Positions 1 through 8,459 of a stretch of 48,395 bases of DNA are shown piece after piece. The stretch spans positions 1-48,395 of the forward strand of contig CAZCFA010000012.1 in NCBI GenBank assembly GCA_964497825.1, written 5' to 3'. Position 1 is the stretch's first letter. The number at the start of each line of letters is the position of its first letter. This stretch comes from RHKX01 sp964497825. GTDB lineage: Bacteria; Actinomycetota; Thermoleophilia; Solirubrobacterales; 70-9. The notes under the pieces were generated by a model that had not been told where the DNA came from, searched no databases, and saw only the letters and a program-made list of their open reading frames with translations. The position numbers were made by a program, and so were the translations under genes.

Positions 1-713
1 GGCGCGACGCCGCCGGAGCCGCCGGAGCCGCCGCCGCCACTCGGCGGCGCCGGGGTCGGCGGCGGGGTCGGCGTCACCGGCGTCCCTCCCCCGGTCCCGC
101 CGGGGGCGGCCGGAGGCGCCGGGGCCGGCGTCGGAGTCGGGGCCGGGGTGACCGGGGCCGGCGTGGTCGTCGTCGCCGGAGGCTCGGGGGTGGTGTCATC
201 GCCGGGCAGCGCCGTCGCCGAGCCGCCGCAGTCCTCGAACCCGTACTGCTCGGCCGCCGCCTCGGCGTCGGCCTCGGCCGCGTCGAGCTCGGCCTGGAGC
301 GAGCTGACGGTCGTCGCGTCGCCCTCGTTGGTCGCCGTCTCCTGCTGCTTGAGGACCCTGATCTCGTCCTTGAGCGCCGCGTAGTAGTCGTCCAGCGAGC
401 CGTCGGGATCGTCGCCGTCGCCGATCGCCCGCAGATCGTCGAGCAGCCCCTGCGTGATCGAGCGCTGCTGCGAGATCGCGGTCGAATCGTCGCCGAGGTT
501 GGCGATCGCCGCGTTCGCCTCGGCGCAGCGCGGGTCGGCGTCGGCGATGAAGTCGGCCTGGGATAGGGCGCCGCCGGTTGTGGTGGTGGTCGTGCTCGAG
601 ACCGGCTCGACCGGTGCGTCGTCGCCGCCGCAGGACGCGAGCGCGAGCGCGCATCCCAGCGCCAGGACGGCGCCGGCCAAGCGCGTGAGGATCGATGTAT
701 CCGCGTTCCCCAT
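1..713 (-). CDS. Secreted lipoprotein, C-terminus cut by window edge
   Basis: Reading down from the ATG at 713 gives an open frame with no stop before the left edge, so at least 237 residues. The N-terminus is a lipoprotein signal peptide: arginine near residue 11, a hydrophobic run, and the lipobox LASC at about residues 25-28. A Thr-rich linker follows, then a mostly helical domain (about residues 50-160) with two cysteines (in DPRCAEA and FEDCGG) that could form a disulfide. The rest is a long Pro/Thr then Gly/Ser tail, typical of a wall-spanning or disordered segment. I do not recognise the domain. It probably sits on the outer face of the membrane. The 224 bases between this start and the tRNA (714-937) hold no gene that I can support. 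Confidence 0.72.
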   Translation of the reverse strand, partial: MGNADTSILTRLAGAVLALGCALALASCGGDDAPVEPVSSTTTTTTGGALSQADFIADADPRCAEANAAIANLGDDSTAISQQRSITQGLLDDLRAIGDGDDPDGSLDDYYAALKDEIRVLKQQETATNEGDATTVSSLQAELDAAEADAEAAAEQYGFEDCGGSATALPGDDTTPEPPATTTTPAPVTPAPTPTPAPAPPAAPGGTGGGTPVTPTPPPTPAPPSGGGGSGGSGGVA

Positions 714-937
714 TCGCGCTCAGATTAGACCCCGGAGCGGGAGAAAAGCGCAGTCGGCCGGGGCTCGGCCCGGTCCTCGCGGCCGCGGCCGCGGCCGGCC
801 GCGCGAGCTGAGCGCGGGATCGGGCCGGCGCGGGGCGGTCGCGTCGCGGTCGGCGGCGGTCGCGATCGCGGCGACGAGCGGCGCCGGCGCCGGGGCCCGC
901 GCCTGGACGAACGAACGAGACCCCGGTTACATCAAAG

Positions 938-1008
938 CTGGGGACCAGGGATTCGAACCCCGAATACCTGCTCCAGAGGCAGGCGTGTTGCCGTTACACC
1001 AGTCCCCA
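938..1008 (-). tRNA. tRNA-Gln (anticodon CUG)
   Basis: On the minus strand the sequence folds as a complete tRNA without encoded CCA. The acceptor arm is TGGGGAC pairing with GTCCCCA, followed by discriminator G. The D arm is GTGTAACGGCAACAC, the anticodon arm CCTGC-CTCTGGA-GCAGG with loop centre CTG, and the T arm GGGGTTCGAATCCC. CUG reads the CAG glutamine codon, the dominant Gln codon in this GC-rich genome. No second tRNA is visible in the window. Confidence 0.95.
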
Positions 1009-1015
1009 CCGGTGC

Positions 1016-1036
1016 GTCGCGGTCGGATTCCGCGAC
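1016..1036 (-). terminator. Hairpin between the flavoprotein gene and tRNA-Gln
   Basis: A perfect 7-bp stem (GTCGCGG with CCGCGAC) and a 7-base loop lie 20 bases after the stop codon of the reductase gene and just before the tRNA. There is no T tract. It could be a terminator or a processing boundary for the tRNA. Confidence 0.4.
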
Positions 1037-1055
1037 CCCGTCAAGGGTAGCGGGA

Positions 1056-2288
1056 TCAGCCGAGCTGATCGAGGTCGGCGTCGGCGTCGGCGATCGCCGC
1101 CCGGCCGTCGGCGCCGAGCGCGGCGCCGGACTCGATCAGGCGGCGGGCGTGCTGCAGATCGGCCGAGCGGCCGACCGACAGCGCCGCGGCGACCCGGTCA
1201 TCGGCGATGTAGAAGGCCGAGAACTCGTCCGCCTCGCGATCGCCGCGCCAGATCAGCTCGTCCCAGTCGCGGGCGGGGCCGACGTACTCGAGCGAGGACC
1301 AGTCGGCGAGGTCGCTGAAGAAGTAGGGGACGACGCGGTAGGGCTGCTTCGAACCGAGCATCGCCCGGGCCGCGTGGGCACCCTGGTTGAAGGCGACGTC
1401 CCAGTGCTCGACCCGCAGCCGGCGCCCGTGGATCTCGCTCTCGAAGCTGCAGCAGTCGCCGGCGGCGAAGATGCCCTCGGCCGAGGTCTCGAGCCCGGCG
1501 TCGCAGATGATGCCGTTATCGACCTCGAGCCCGGCCCGCTGGGCGAGCGTGGTGTCGGGGCGGACTCCGGCGCCGACCACGACCGCGTCGCAGTCGACCT
1601 CGAGCCCGCTCTCGGTCAGCAGCTTGCTGACGCGCTCGTCGCCCTCGAACGCGGCGAGCCGCTCGCCGCCGCGGATCGTCACCCCGCGCTCGACCAGCAG
1701 GTCGTGGAAGTAGCGGCCGACCTCCTCGCCGAAGACGCCGGAGAGGGCGACGTCCTCGATCATCACGATCGTGCAGCGCTTGCCGATCGCGGTCAGCGAC
1801 GCGGCGACCTCGACGCCGATGAAGCTGCCGCCGACGATCGCGACGCTCTCGGCCTCGGCGACGTCGTCGCGAATCGAGTCGGAGTTGCCGAAGGCGCGCA
1901 GGTAGTGGATGCCCTCGAGCGCGGCGCCGTCGGCGCTGAGGATGTTGACCGTAGCGCCGGTTGCGAGCAGCGCCTTGCCGAAGCCGACGACCTCGCCGCT
2001 CTGCAGCGTCGCCGTCCGCGCCGCCGGATCGAGGCCGACGACGCTGGTGCCGGTCAGAAGCTCGACGCCGTTGTCCTCGTACCAGGCCGGCTCGTGGACG
2101 TAGGCGGCGGCGCGATCGGCCTCGCCGCGCAGGTACTCCTTCGACAGCGGCGGCCGCTCGTAGGGCGGCTCGCTCTCGCGGCCGGCGAGCAGGATCGAGG
2201 CCTCGGCGTCGCCCTTGCGCAGGGCCGCCGCGCAATGGCCGGCGGCAAAGCCCCCGATCAGCAGGTGATCAACGTCGCGGTCGGCCAT
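1056..2288 (-). CDS. FAD/NAD(P)H-dependent ferredoxin reductase-like flavoprotein
   Basis: The 410-residue protein has the layout of rubredoxin/ferredoxin reductases of the AIF-like family. An FAD-binding Rossmann fold sits at the N-terminus, the family motif PPYERPPLSKEYLRG lies at about residues 41-55, a second Rossmann motif (VAIVGGSFIGVEVA) for NAD(P)H at about 148-161, and the FAD-contacting GIFAAGDC at about 272-279. A C-terminal reductase domain ends the protein. It would pass electrons from NAD(P)H to a ferredoxin or similar carrier in the cytoplasm. One oddity is that the first dinucleotide motif reads IGGFAAG, so the central glycine of GxGxxG is phenylalanine. The ATG start at 2288 lies 41 bases after the trkA stop, so it may be the last gene of the potassium block. 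No ferredoxin gene is adjacent. Confidence 0.85.
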   Translation of the reverse strand: MADRDVDHLLIGGFAAGHCAAALRKGDAEASILLAGRESEPPYERPPLSKEYLRGEADRAAAYVHEPAWYEDNGVELLTGTSVVGLDPAARTATLQSGEVVGFGKALLATGATVNILSADGAALEGIHYLRAFGNSDSIRDDVAEAESVAIVGGSFIGVEVAASLTAIGKRCTIVMIEDVALSGVFGEEVGRYFHDLLVERGVTIRGGERLAAFEGDERVSKLLTESGLEVDCDAVVVGAGVRPDTTLAQRAGLEVDNGIICDAGLETSAEGIFAAGDCCSFESEIHGRRLRVEHWDVAFNQGAHAARAMLGSKQPYRVVPYFFSDLADWSSLEYVGPARDWDELIWRGDREADEFSAFYIADDRVAAALSVGRSADLQHARRLIESGAALGADGRAAIADADADLDQLG

Positions 2289-2329
2289 TCGCTACCTCGT
2301 TTCCCGCCCGGGGGCGGATGCAAACGCGA

Positions 2330-3037
2330 TCACTCCGGGGCGCCGTTGGCCGCGCCGCCGTTGCCGGTGTCGAGCCCGAAGTAGGCGGTGAGCTCGTCCT
2401 CGATCGCCGGATCGAGCACGGCGAGGATCTCGTCGCCGCCGCGCAGCACCGTATCGGCGGTCGGGACGAAGCCGCTGCCTTCGCGCACGATCGTGATCAG
2501 GAGGCTGCTCCGCGGCATCTCCAGGTCGCCGATCCGCCGGCCGACGACGCTCGCCTCCTCGCTGATCAGCAGGTCGATGATCTCGATCTTCGCCTCGGCG
2601 AGATCGAGCAGGTGGACGAGCCCGTAACGCGGCACCTCGCGCTCGATCAGGCGCAGGATCAGATCGGTGGCGGAGACGTAGGGCTTGACCCCGAGCAGCT
2701 CGAAGTGCTGGCGGTTGCGCGGGTTGTTGACCCGGGCGATCACCCGGTCGACCTCGTACTTGTCCTTGGCGACCTGGCAGATCAGGAGGTTGTCCTCGTC
2801 GTCGCCGGTGACCGCGATCACCATCGCCGCGCGCTCGATCCCGGCCCGCTCGAGCACCCACAGCTCGGAGGCGTCGCCGTAGAGCACCCGGTGCTCGAGC
2901 TCCTGCTCGACCGTCAGGTAGCGCTCGCGGTCGCTCTCGATCAGCGTCACCTCGTGACCGCCCTCGATCAGCTCCCGGGTCAGGTTCCAGCCGACCTTGC
3001 CGGCGCCGGCGATCAGCATGTAGTCGGAGCTAGCCAT
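2330..3037 (-). CDS. TrkA-family potassium channel/transport regulator (RCK_N plus RCK_C)
   Basis: The protein is 235 residues. The N-terminal RCK/TrkA_N Rossmann domain starts at LIAGAGKVGWNL and is followed by the acidic ribose-binding residue in LIESD. The C-terminal RCK_C domain (about residues 145-225) contains VVGRRIGDL and ILAVLDP. Proteins of this type sit on the cytoplasmic face of K+ transporters and gate them in response to NAD(H), ATP or cyclic di-AMP. Its ATG overlaps the end of the preceding trkA-like gene by 8 bases, so the two are almost certainly translationally coupled. The paired arrangement resembles mycobacterial ceoB/ceoC, which also sit beside an APC-type membrane protein. 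Confidence 0.88.
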   Translation of the reverse strand: MASSDYMLIAGAGKVGWNLTRELIEGGHEVTLIESDRERYLTVEQELEHRVLYGDASELWVLERAGIERAAMVIAVTGDDEDNLLICQVAKDKYEVDRVIARVNNPRNRQHFELLGVKPYVSATDLILRLIEREVPRYGLVHLLDLAEAKIEIIDLLISEEASVVGRRIGDLEMPRSSLLITIVREGSGFVPTADTVLRGGDEILAVLDPAIEDELTAYFGLDTGNGGAANGAPE

Positions 3038-3488
3038 CGCCGCCCGGCCCCTCCCCGCGGGCGCCGGCGATGCCCCGCAGATCGGAGGCCAGCATCTCGA
3101 TCGCGACCCGCGTCGGGCAGATCGTGTGCAGCCCCTGGCCCTCGTACCACTCGGCCCGGTACGGGTCGAGGATCCGGGCGAGCACGGTCTCGACCTCGAA
3201 CCGGCGCTGCGCGATCTGGGCGATCACGATGTTGGTGTTGTCGCCGTTGGTCGAGGCGACGAACACGTCGGCGTCCTCGATCCCGGCGGTCAGCAGCGCG
3301 TCGATCTCGAGGCCGGTGCCGACCGTGAACTGGCCCCCCGCGTCCTCCCAGGAGGAGTCGAGGCCGAGCTCGAGCCGGGCGTGGGAGTCGGGGTCCTCGT
3401 CGAGGCAGGAGACCTCGTGCCCGTCGGCGAGCATCGTCGTGGCGAGGCTCGCGCCGACCCGCCCGCAACCAACGATCAGGATCTTCAC
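3030..3488 (-). CDS. Short TrkA_N-only potassium regulator subunit
   Basis: The 152-residue protein opens with a Rossmann nucleotide-binding motif (ILIVGCGRVGASLA) and acidic CLDEDP, which is TrkA_N. The frame stops straight after that domain, so it lacks the RCK_C ligand-binding domain that its downstream partner has. The start is GTG at 3488, ten bases after the permease stop. It probably forms a heteromeric RCK ring with the 235-residue partner, supplying only the N-domain; this is inference from pairing and overlap. The short tail GARGEGPGGDG looks disordered. Confidence 0.85.
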   Translation of the reverse strand: MKILIVGCGRVGASLATTMLADGHEVSCLDEDPDSHARLELGLDSSWEDAGGQFTVGTGLEIDALLTAGIEDADVFVASTNGDNTNIVIAQIAQRRFEVETVLARILDPYRAEWYEGQGLHTICPTRVAIEMLASDLRGIAGARGEGPGGDG

Positions 3489-3498
3489 GGCGGCGATG

Positions 3499-5478
3499 CT
3501 AGCTCGCGGGGCCGGACGCGGACCCGGCCGGCTCCGGCTCGGTCTCGGGCGGCGCCGTCAGCAGCACCCGGCAGGGCGCGTTGCGCAGGACGTACTCGGT
3601 GATCGGCCCGACCTCGGCCGGCCGGGCGCCGCGGACGCCGCCGAGCACGGCGCCGCCGCGGATCCGGTTCGGCGGCTCGCCGCCGACGATGATCGCCTCG
3701 ACGCCGCGCCGCGACGCCTCGGCGACGATCGCCTCGCCGACGTCGCGCGCCGGCAGCCAGCCCCCGTGCGACTCGACCGCCGGGTACTCCTCGGCGATCT
3801 CGAGCGCCCGGGCCAGCGCCGCGTCGGCGTGGGCGACGCGCTCGGGCGGCGGCGGCGCCTCGAGCGGGACCGTCAGCGGCAGCCTGATCACGTAGAGGAA
3901 CTCGAGCCGCGGCCGGCTCTCCCCGGGCAGCGGGTCGGACTCGGCGAGCCGGCCGGCCGTCGAGACGATCTCGTCGTCGAGGCCCTTGCCGAAGACCGGC
4001 ACCAGCACGCTTGTCAGCTCGACGTCGGGGGCCTGCTTGCGCAGCGCCTGCTCGGGCACCGTCACGCGCTCGGTCAGCGAGATCCGCTCGATCAGGCGCC
4101 GGTAGACGACGTAGGCGACGACGCCGAACAGCATCCAGCCGCCGCCGACGAACAGCGCGCCGGCGTGCAGGTAGAGGATCGCGACGATGCCGACGGCGGC
4201 GAGCAGCAGCGCGGCGAGCGCCGGCAACGGCACCGCGCCGCCGCGGAACGGGACCGCGAACGGGACCGCGTAGGGCCGGTCGCGATCGGGATCGGTGTAG
4301 CGGAGCCGGATCAGCGAGGCGTGCGCGATCGAGATCGCCACCATCGCCCCGAAGGCGAAGACGCCGGCCAGCAGCTCGATGTCGCCGGGAACGACCAGCC
4401 CGGCGGCGACCACGGCGGCGGCGATGATCGCCACGAACGGCGTCGAGCGCCGCTTGCCGAGCTTGCCGAGCCAGCTCGGGATCTGGCGGTTCGTCGCCAG
4501 CACGTAGACGTGGCGGGAGAGGCCGAGCATCGTCGCGTTGGCGGCGAAGATCAGCACCAGCGGCGCGATCGCGACCACCGACCACTTCGCCAGCTCGGAC
4601 AGCCACCCCGGTTCGAAGGCGGAGACGATCCCGAGCACCGGCGCGTCCTCCCAGGTCGTCGCCAGCGCCGTCGCGGGGCCGTCGGGCCCGGCGACGACCG
4701 GCAGCGCCATCAGCGCCACGACCGCCATCCCGACGTAGACCAGCGGCACGACGATGCTGCCGGCGCGCAACACCTTGCGGAGGTCGTCGCGGCGCCAGGC
4801 GAGATCGGGGGCGAGGTCGGAGGCGGCCTCGATCCCGGCCAGCGCGACCATCGAGATCACCAGCGCGTAGGCGAGGTCGCGTAGCGACGGCGACGTGAAC
4901 AGGTCGAGCTGGGCGGTCAGCGCCGCGGGGTCCCAGACGACCGCGAGCCCGACCGCGATCAACAGGACCTGAAGCAGCAGGTCGGACGCCGTCAGCGCGA
5001 CCAACAGCCCCTGGCGCCGGCTGCCGGTGTAGCCGACGAGGTTGACCGCGGCGACGAAGGCGACGACGGCGATCGCGATCGCGACCTCGCCGGCGCCGTC
5101 GCCGAGGTCGGCCGAGATCGGCGCCAGATAGTGCGGCACGGTGACCGCGGCGAGCGCGATCACGATCACGTAGTCGATCAGGATCGCCCAGCCGGCGATG
5201 AACGAGACGAGCTCGTTGAACGCGTGGCGGGCCAGCGTGTTCGAACCGCCGGCCTCGTTGAACATCGCCCCGCTCTCGACGTAGGTCATCGTCGTCAGCA
5301 CGTAGACGAGGCCGGCGATCGCGAAGACCACCGGGGTCATCGCCAGGCCGTTGTCGGCGACCACCCCGAGCGCGTAGTAGACCGAGAACGCGACCGCCGA
5401 GTGGGCGACCGCCCACAGCCACGGGACGCCGAAGAAGCGACGGCCGAGCGGCGGCCTGCCAACGCGCCGCTCGCTCAA
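3499..5478 (-). CDS. APC-superfamily permease with C-terminal USP-like domain, probable K+ transporter
   Basis: The protein is 659 residues. About twelve hydrophobic helices span residues 20-460, with the conserved segment MFNEAGGSNTLARHAFNELVSF in the TM2-TM3 region. A soluble C-terminal part resembles a universal stress protein fold (residues about 480-640, ending in TEYVLRNAPCRVLLTA). The general family is amino-acid permeases. The two TrkA/RCK genes immediately downstream argue for a cation, most likely K+, as in the KimA/KUP branch, where an APC core carries a cytosolic USP-like domain. The start is TTG at 5478, overlapping the stop of a 63-residue membrane protein by four bases. Its paralogue lies at 5837-7738. 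The substrate is inferred, not shown. Confidence 0.85.
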   Translation of the reverse strand: MSERRVGRPPLGRRFFGVPWLWAVAHSAVAFSVYYALGVVADNGLAMTPVVFAIAGLVYVLTTMTYVESGAMFNEAGGSNTLARHAFNELVSFIAGWAILIDYVIVIALAAVTVPHYLAPISADLGDGAGEVAIAIAVVAFVAAVNLVGYTGSRRQGLLVALTASDLLLQVLLIAVGLAVVWDPAALTAQLDLFTSPSLRDLAYALVISMVALAGIEAASDLAPDLAWRRDDLRKVLRAGSIVVPLVYVGMAVVALMALPVVAGPDGPATALATTWEDAPVLGIVSAFEPGWLSELAKWSVVAIAPLVLIFAANATMLGLSRHVYVLATNRQIPSWLGKLGKRRSTPFVAIIAAAVVAAGLVVPGDIELLAGVFAFGAMVAISIAHASLIRLRYTDPDRDRPYAVPFAVPFRGGAVPLPALAALLLAAVGIVAILYLHAGALFVGGGWMLFGVVAYVVYRRLIERISLTERVTVPEQALRKQAPDVELTSVLVPVFGKGLDDEIVSTAGRLAESDPLPGESRPRLEFLYVIRLPLTVPLEAPPPPERVAHADAALARALEIAEEYPAVESHGGWLPARDVGEAIVAEASRRGVEAIIVGGEPPNRIRGGAVLGGVRGARPAEVGPITEYVLRNAPCRVLLTAPPETEPEPAGSASGPAS

Positions 5479-5666
5479 CTGCCGTTGCCCGTGGCGCGAT
5501 GCGAGAGGTAGAGCCGTCCGAGCCCGATCGCGACGAACACGGCACCGAGCAGCACCCCGGCGGAGGCGGCGCCGCCGCCGGCGGCGACGGTGCGGACGAC
5601 GATCGCCACCCCGAGCACCGCGATCAACGGCGAGAGCAGGCGCGTCGCTCCCTTCGACGTGGACAT
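5475..5666 (-). CDS. Mini membrane protein (63 aa) coupled to the APC-USP permease
   Basis: ATG at 5666 opens a 63-residue frame with two hydrophobic helices (about residues 10-29 and 34-53) and the ending GLGRLYLSHRATG. Its stop overlaps the TTG of the permease by four bases, so it is translated with it. The same G-x-GRLYL ending recurs in the 108-residue mini-protein beside the second permease, which argues that both are real and related. I infer an accessory subunit of the transporter, comparable in size to KdpF-type helpers, but I know no named family. Confidence 0.7.
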   Translation of the reverse strand: MSTSKGATRLLSPLIAVLGVAIVVRTVAAGGGAASAGVLLGAVFVAIGLGRLYLSHRATGNGS

Positions 5667-5836
5667 CGGCGGCGATTGTAGGGCCGACCTCCGGCGGCGC
5701 GGCCGGCGCCGGGTAGCGGCCGCGGCCCGGGTCGCCCGCGGCGCCGGCCGGCTTGGCCGCCGCGGCGGCGGCGATCCGCCAAGCGCGCCGCGCGGGCCGA
5801 TCGCGGAGCCGTGGCCGCCCGGCCGCCGCCTCGCGC

Positions 5837-7738
5837 TCAGGCGGGGACGGCGCGCTTCGCCGCCGGCGGTGGTGCCTCGTTGCCGTTGGTCGGGTCGGCG
5901 GCGACGAGGACGCGACAGGGACGGTTGCCGAGGACGCCCTGCAGCGTCTTGCCGTACAGCGGCGTGCGTCCCCGGTAGGTGAGCTGCATGACGATCGCCG
6001 TCGCGTTGATCGACTTCGCCTCGGCGATGATCGCCTGCGGCGCCTGGCCGGGGCGGATCCGCTGCACGCGCCCGGTCACGCGCTGGCCGCCGATCAGCTT
6101 CGCGCGCTCGATCTTCGACTGCGCCCGCTCCTGCTGCCGCGGCAGCGGCGCGTTGAGCGGCAGGTGGGCGGGCACGTTGAGCAGCGAGATCACGTGGATG
6201 CCGCGGCGCTTGCGCGATGCCAGCCGGACCGCGGTGGCGACGGTCAGCTCCGAGAACGAGTCGTCCTCGAAGGTGACGAGGATCGACTCGAACTCGACCT
6301 CCTCGACGTCGAGCGGCTCCGGCAGCACGACCTTGACCGTCTCGGTGACCGGCAGCGCGTGGCGCCGCCGGTAGCCGAGGTAGACGATGAGGCCGAGCGT
6401 CATCCAGCCGAGCCCGACCGCCATCGTCACCGGGTTCATCGCCATCACAACGATCCAGGCGCCGAGCGTTCCGAGGCCGCCGAGGACCGCCGTCGGCGGC
6501 ACCTCGACGCCGGCGATGCGGACGTTCCCCGGCGGCCTCCACCGGCGCTCGCCGGGATCGCGGCGCCGCAGCCAGATGATCGCGGCGTGGGCGATCGTGA
6601 ACGAGAGCATCGCGCCGAACGAGTACATCGTCGCCAGCAGCTCCTCCTCGCCGGGCAGGATCGCGATCGCGGCGATCACCGAGAAGGTGATGATCGCGAC
6701 GTGCGGGGTCCGGAAGCGGGGATGGACCTGGCGCAGCCGCTCGGGCAGCTGGCGGTGCTGGCCCATCGAGAAGGTCAGCCGCGAGACGCCGATCATCCCG
6801 GCGTTGGTCGCGATCACCAGGATCACCGCCGCGAGCACGCCGACGTAGACGCGCAGCACGTCGGTGATCCCGGCGCCGAGGCCGAGGTTCTCGACGATGC
6901 CGAGCACCGGGTCGCCGGCGTAGGTCGTCCCGAGCGTCGTCGTGTAGCCGTCGGGGCCGTTCGTGACCGGCATCGCCGAGAGCGCGATCATCGGCAGCAG
7001 CGCGTAGAGCCCGATCACCGCGAGGATCACGAGCCCGGCCCCGCGCGGCACCGTGCGCTCCGGGTCCTTCGCCTCCTCCGACATGTTCGAGATCGTCTCG
7101 ATCCCGGTGTAGGCGATCATCCCGAGCGCGATCCCGAGCGCGAAGTCGCCCCAGCTCGGGGCGACGCCGAGGTCGACGTTGCCGATCAGCGTGTCGGGGC
7201 TGAAGACGAGCGCGAGGCCGACGATCGCGAGCAGCACCTGGGTCGCGATGTCGCCGATCGCGAGGATCAGGTTGAGCCGCGACGACTCCTGCGTGCCCTT
7301 GACGTTGAGCGCGGCCAGCGCCGCGATCAGCACGATCGAGCCGATGATGTCGCCGGGACTCTCGCGCAGCGGCTCCCAGAAGACGCCGAGGTAGTGGGGC
7401 ACGAAGAAGGCCGAGATCGCGACCGTGATGATGTAGTTGAGCATCTGCCCCCAGCCGGCGACGAAGCTGACGAGCTCGTTGAAGGCGCGTCGGGCGAAGC
7501 TCGCCGAGCCGCCGGCCTCCGGGTGCATCACCGTCCCCTCGACGTAGGTTGCGGCGGTGCAGATGAAGATCAGCCCCGAGACCATGAACGCGATCGGGGT
7601 CAGCCCGAGCGCGAAGGCGGCGACGACGCCGAGCGCGTAGTAGATCGACGAGCCGACGTTGCCGTAGGCGGCGCTGAACAGCGGGCCGACGCCGTGAACG
7701 CGCTCGAGCGATTGGTCGCGGGGAACCCGGTCCGCCAT
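5837..7738 (-). CDS. Second APC-superfamily permease with C-terminal USP-like domain
   Basis: This 633-residue paralogue of the 659-residue permease has the same plan: about twelve membrane helices to residue 460 or so, then a USP-like cytosolic domain (about 480-620, ending LQGVLGNRPCRVLVAAD). Conserved stretches include AAYGNVGSSIYYALGV near the N-terminus and MHPEAGGSASFARRAFNELVSF. The ATG start is at 7738. The 170 bases separating it from the first permease block (5667-5836) are GC-rich with no gene. Two tandem permeases with different mini-proteins suggest isoforms of different affinity or regulation. K+ is the likeliest substrate by context; amino acids remain possible. Confidence 0.84.
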   Translation of the reverse strand: MADRVPRDQSLERVHGVGPLFSAAYGNVGSSIYYALGVVAAFALGLTPIAFMVSGLIFICTAATYVEGTVMHPEAGGSASFARRAFNELVSFVAGWGQMLNYIITVAISAFFVPHYLGVFWEPLRESPGDIIGSIVLIAALAALNVKGTQESSRLNLILAIGDIATQVLLAIVGLALVFSPDTLIGNVDLGVAPSWGDFALGIALGMIAYTGIETISNMSEEAKDPERTVPRGAGLVILAVIGLYALLPMIALSAMPVTNGPDGYTTTLGTTYAGDPVLGIVENLGLGAGITDVLRVYVGVLAAVILVIATNAGMIGVSRLTFSMGQHRQLPERLRQVHPRFRTPHVAIITFSVIAAIAILPGEEELLATMYSFGAMLSFTIAHAAIIWLRRRDPGERRWRPPGNVRIAGVEVPPTAVLGGLGTLGAWIVVMAMNPVTMAVGLGWMTLGLIVYLGYRRRHALPVTETVKVVLPEPLDVEEVEFESILVTFEDDSFSELTVATAVRLASRKRRGIHVISLLNVPAHLPLNAPLPRQQERAQSKIERAKLIGGQRVTGRVQRIRPGQAPQAIIAEAKSINATAIVMQLTYRGRTPLYGKTLQGVLGNRPCRVLVAADPTNGNEAPPPAAKRAVPA

Positions 7739-7779
7739 GCGGCGGCGACTATAGATCGAACCTCAGGCGGCTCCGCGCG

Positions 7780-8100
7780 GGATCAGCGGTCGCCGCGGCA
7801 CCAACGGTCTGGGCGGTGCCGCGGCCGAGCGTGAGCCGGCCGGAAAGGGTCAGCGGTCGCCGCGGCGCGGGCTGAACCGGGCGGTGCCCCGGCCAGCGTG
7901 AGGCGGTTCCGCGAGGGGTCAGCGGTCGCCGCGGCGCCACGGCCGAGCACGAGGCAGCACGGGAGGGTCGGTCGTCGCCGCGACCCCGGCCGAGCGTGAG
8001 GCGGCGCGGAGACCGGGCGTGAGGCGGGCTGCGATCGAGCGCACGGCGGCCCGCGGTGGCGCGTGAGGCGGCCCGGGCGGGGTCAGTGGTCGCCGCGGCG
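7780..8100. repeat. Decayed tandem repeat, roughly 68-base units
   Basis: The core GTCAGCGGTCGCCGCGGC recurs at about 7783, 7849, 7918 and 8081, with a shorter variant near 7966. Spacing between the first three is 66-69 bases, and the intervening sequence (containing CGGCCGAGCGTGAGGCGG-like stretches) also matches between units. The last copy covers the stop codon and the final PRRGDH codons of the 108-residue mini-protein gene. The 300-odd bases hold no other feature. Confidence 0.6.
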
Positions 8101-8409
8101 CGGCGCCCGGCGCGGCGCGGCGGGCCGTGCCGGGATCGCGTCGGCCGCGCGCTCGGACTCGCCGGGCCGTGCGGCGCCGCCCCGCTCGCCGGCGCCCTCG
8201 TTGCCGCGGACCCAGCCGAGATAGAGGCGGCCGCAGCCGAGCAGCAGGAACAGGACCGAGATCGCGAACGGCAGCGAGACCACGCCCTCGTCCCCGGCCG
8301 CGGAGGCGACGATCCCGACGACCGCGAAGATGATCACGCAGACGGCGAAGAAGCTGCTGGCGATCTCGTAAAGCGTTCGCTCGCGGCGCGGCGGCTGCTG
8401 CTCGGCCAC
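8083..8409 (-). CDS. Mini membrane protein (108 aa) related to the 63-aa one
   Basis: The most natural start is GTG at 8409 (VAEQQPPRRERTLYEI). Two hydrophobic helices follow (about residues 16-35 and 44-63), then GCGRLYLGWVRGNEG and a basic, Ala/Arg/Pro-rich tail. The hydrophobic pair and the G-x-GRLYL motif match the 63-residue mini-protein at 5475-5666. It lies upstream of the second permease in transcription order, about 340 bases away, separated by a repeat tract. Upstream extensions of the frame run into the hairpin-repeat array and are not believable as protein. The function is unknown. Confidence 0.6.
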   Translation of the reverse strand: MAEQQPPRRERTLYEIASSFFAVCVIIFAVVGIVASAAGDEGVVSLPFAISVLFLLLGCGRLYLGWVRGNEGAGERGGAARPGESERAADAIPARPAAPRRAPRRGDH

Positions 8410-8459
8410 CCGGCGATGATCGCAGGGCAGCCGCGCCGCCCTACGTCGCCCCGCGGGGC

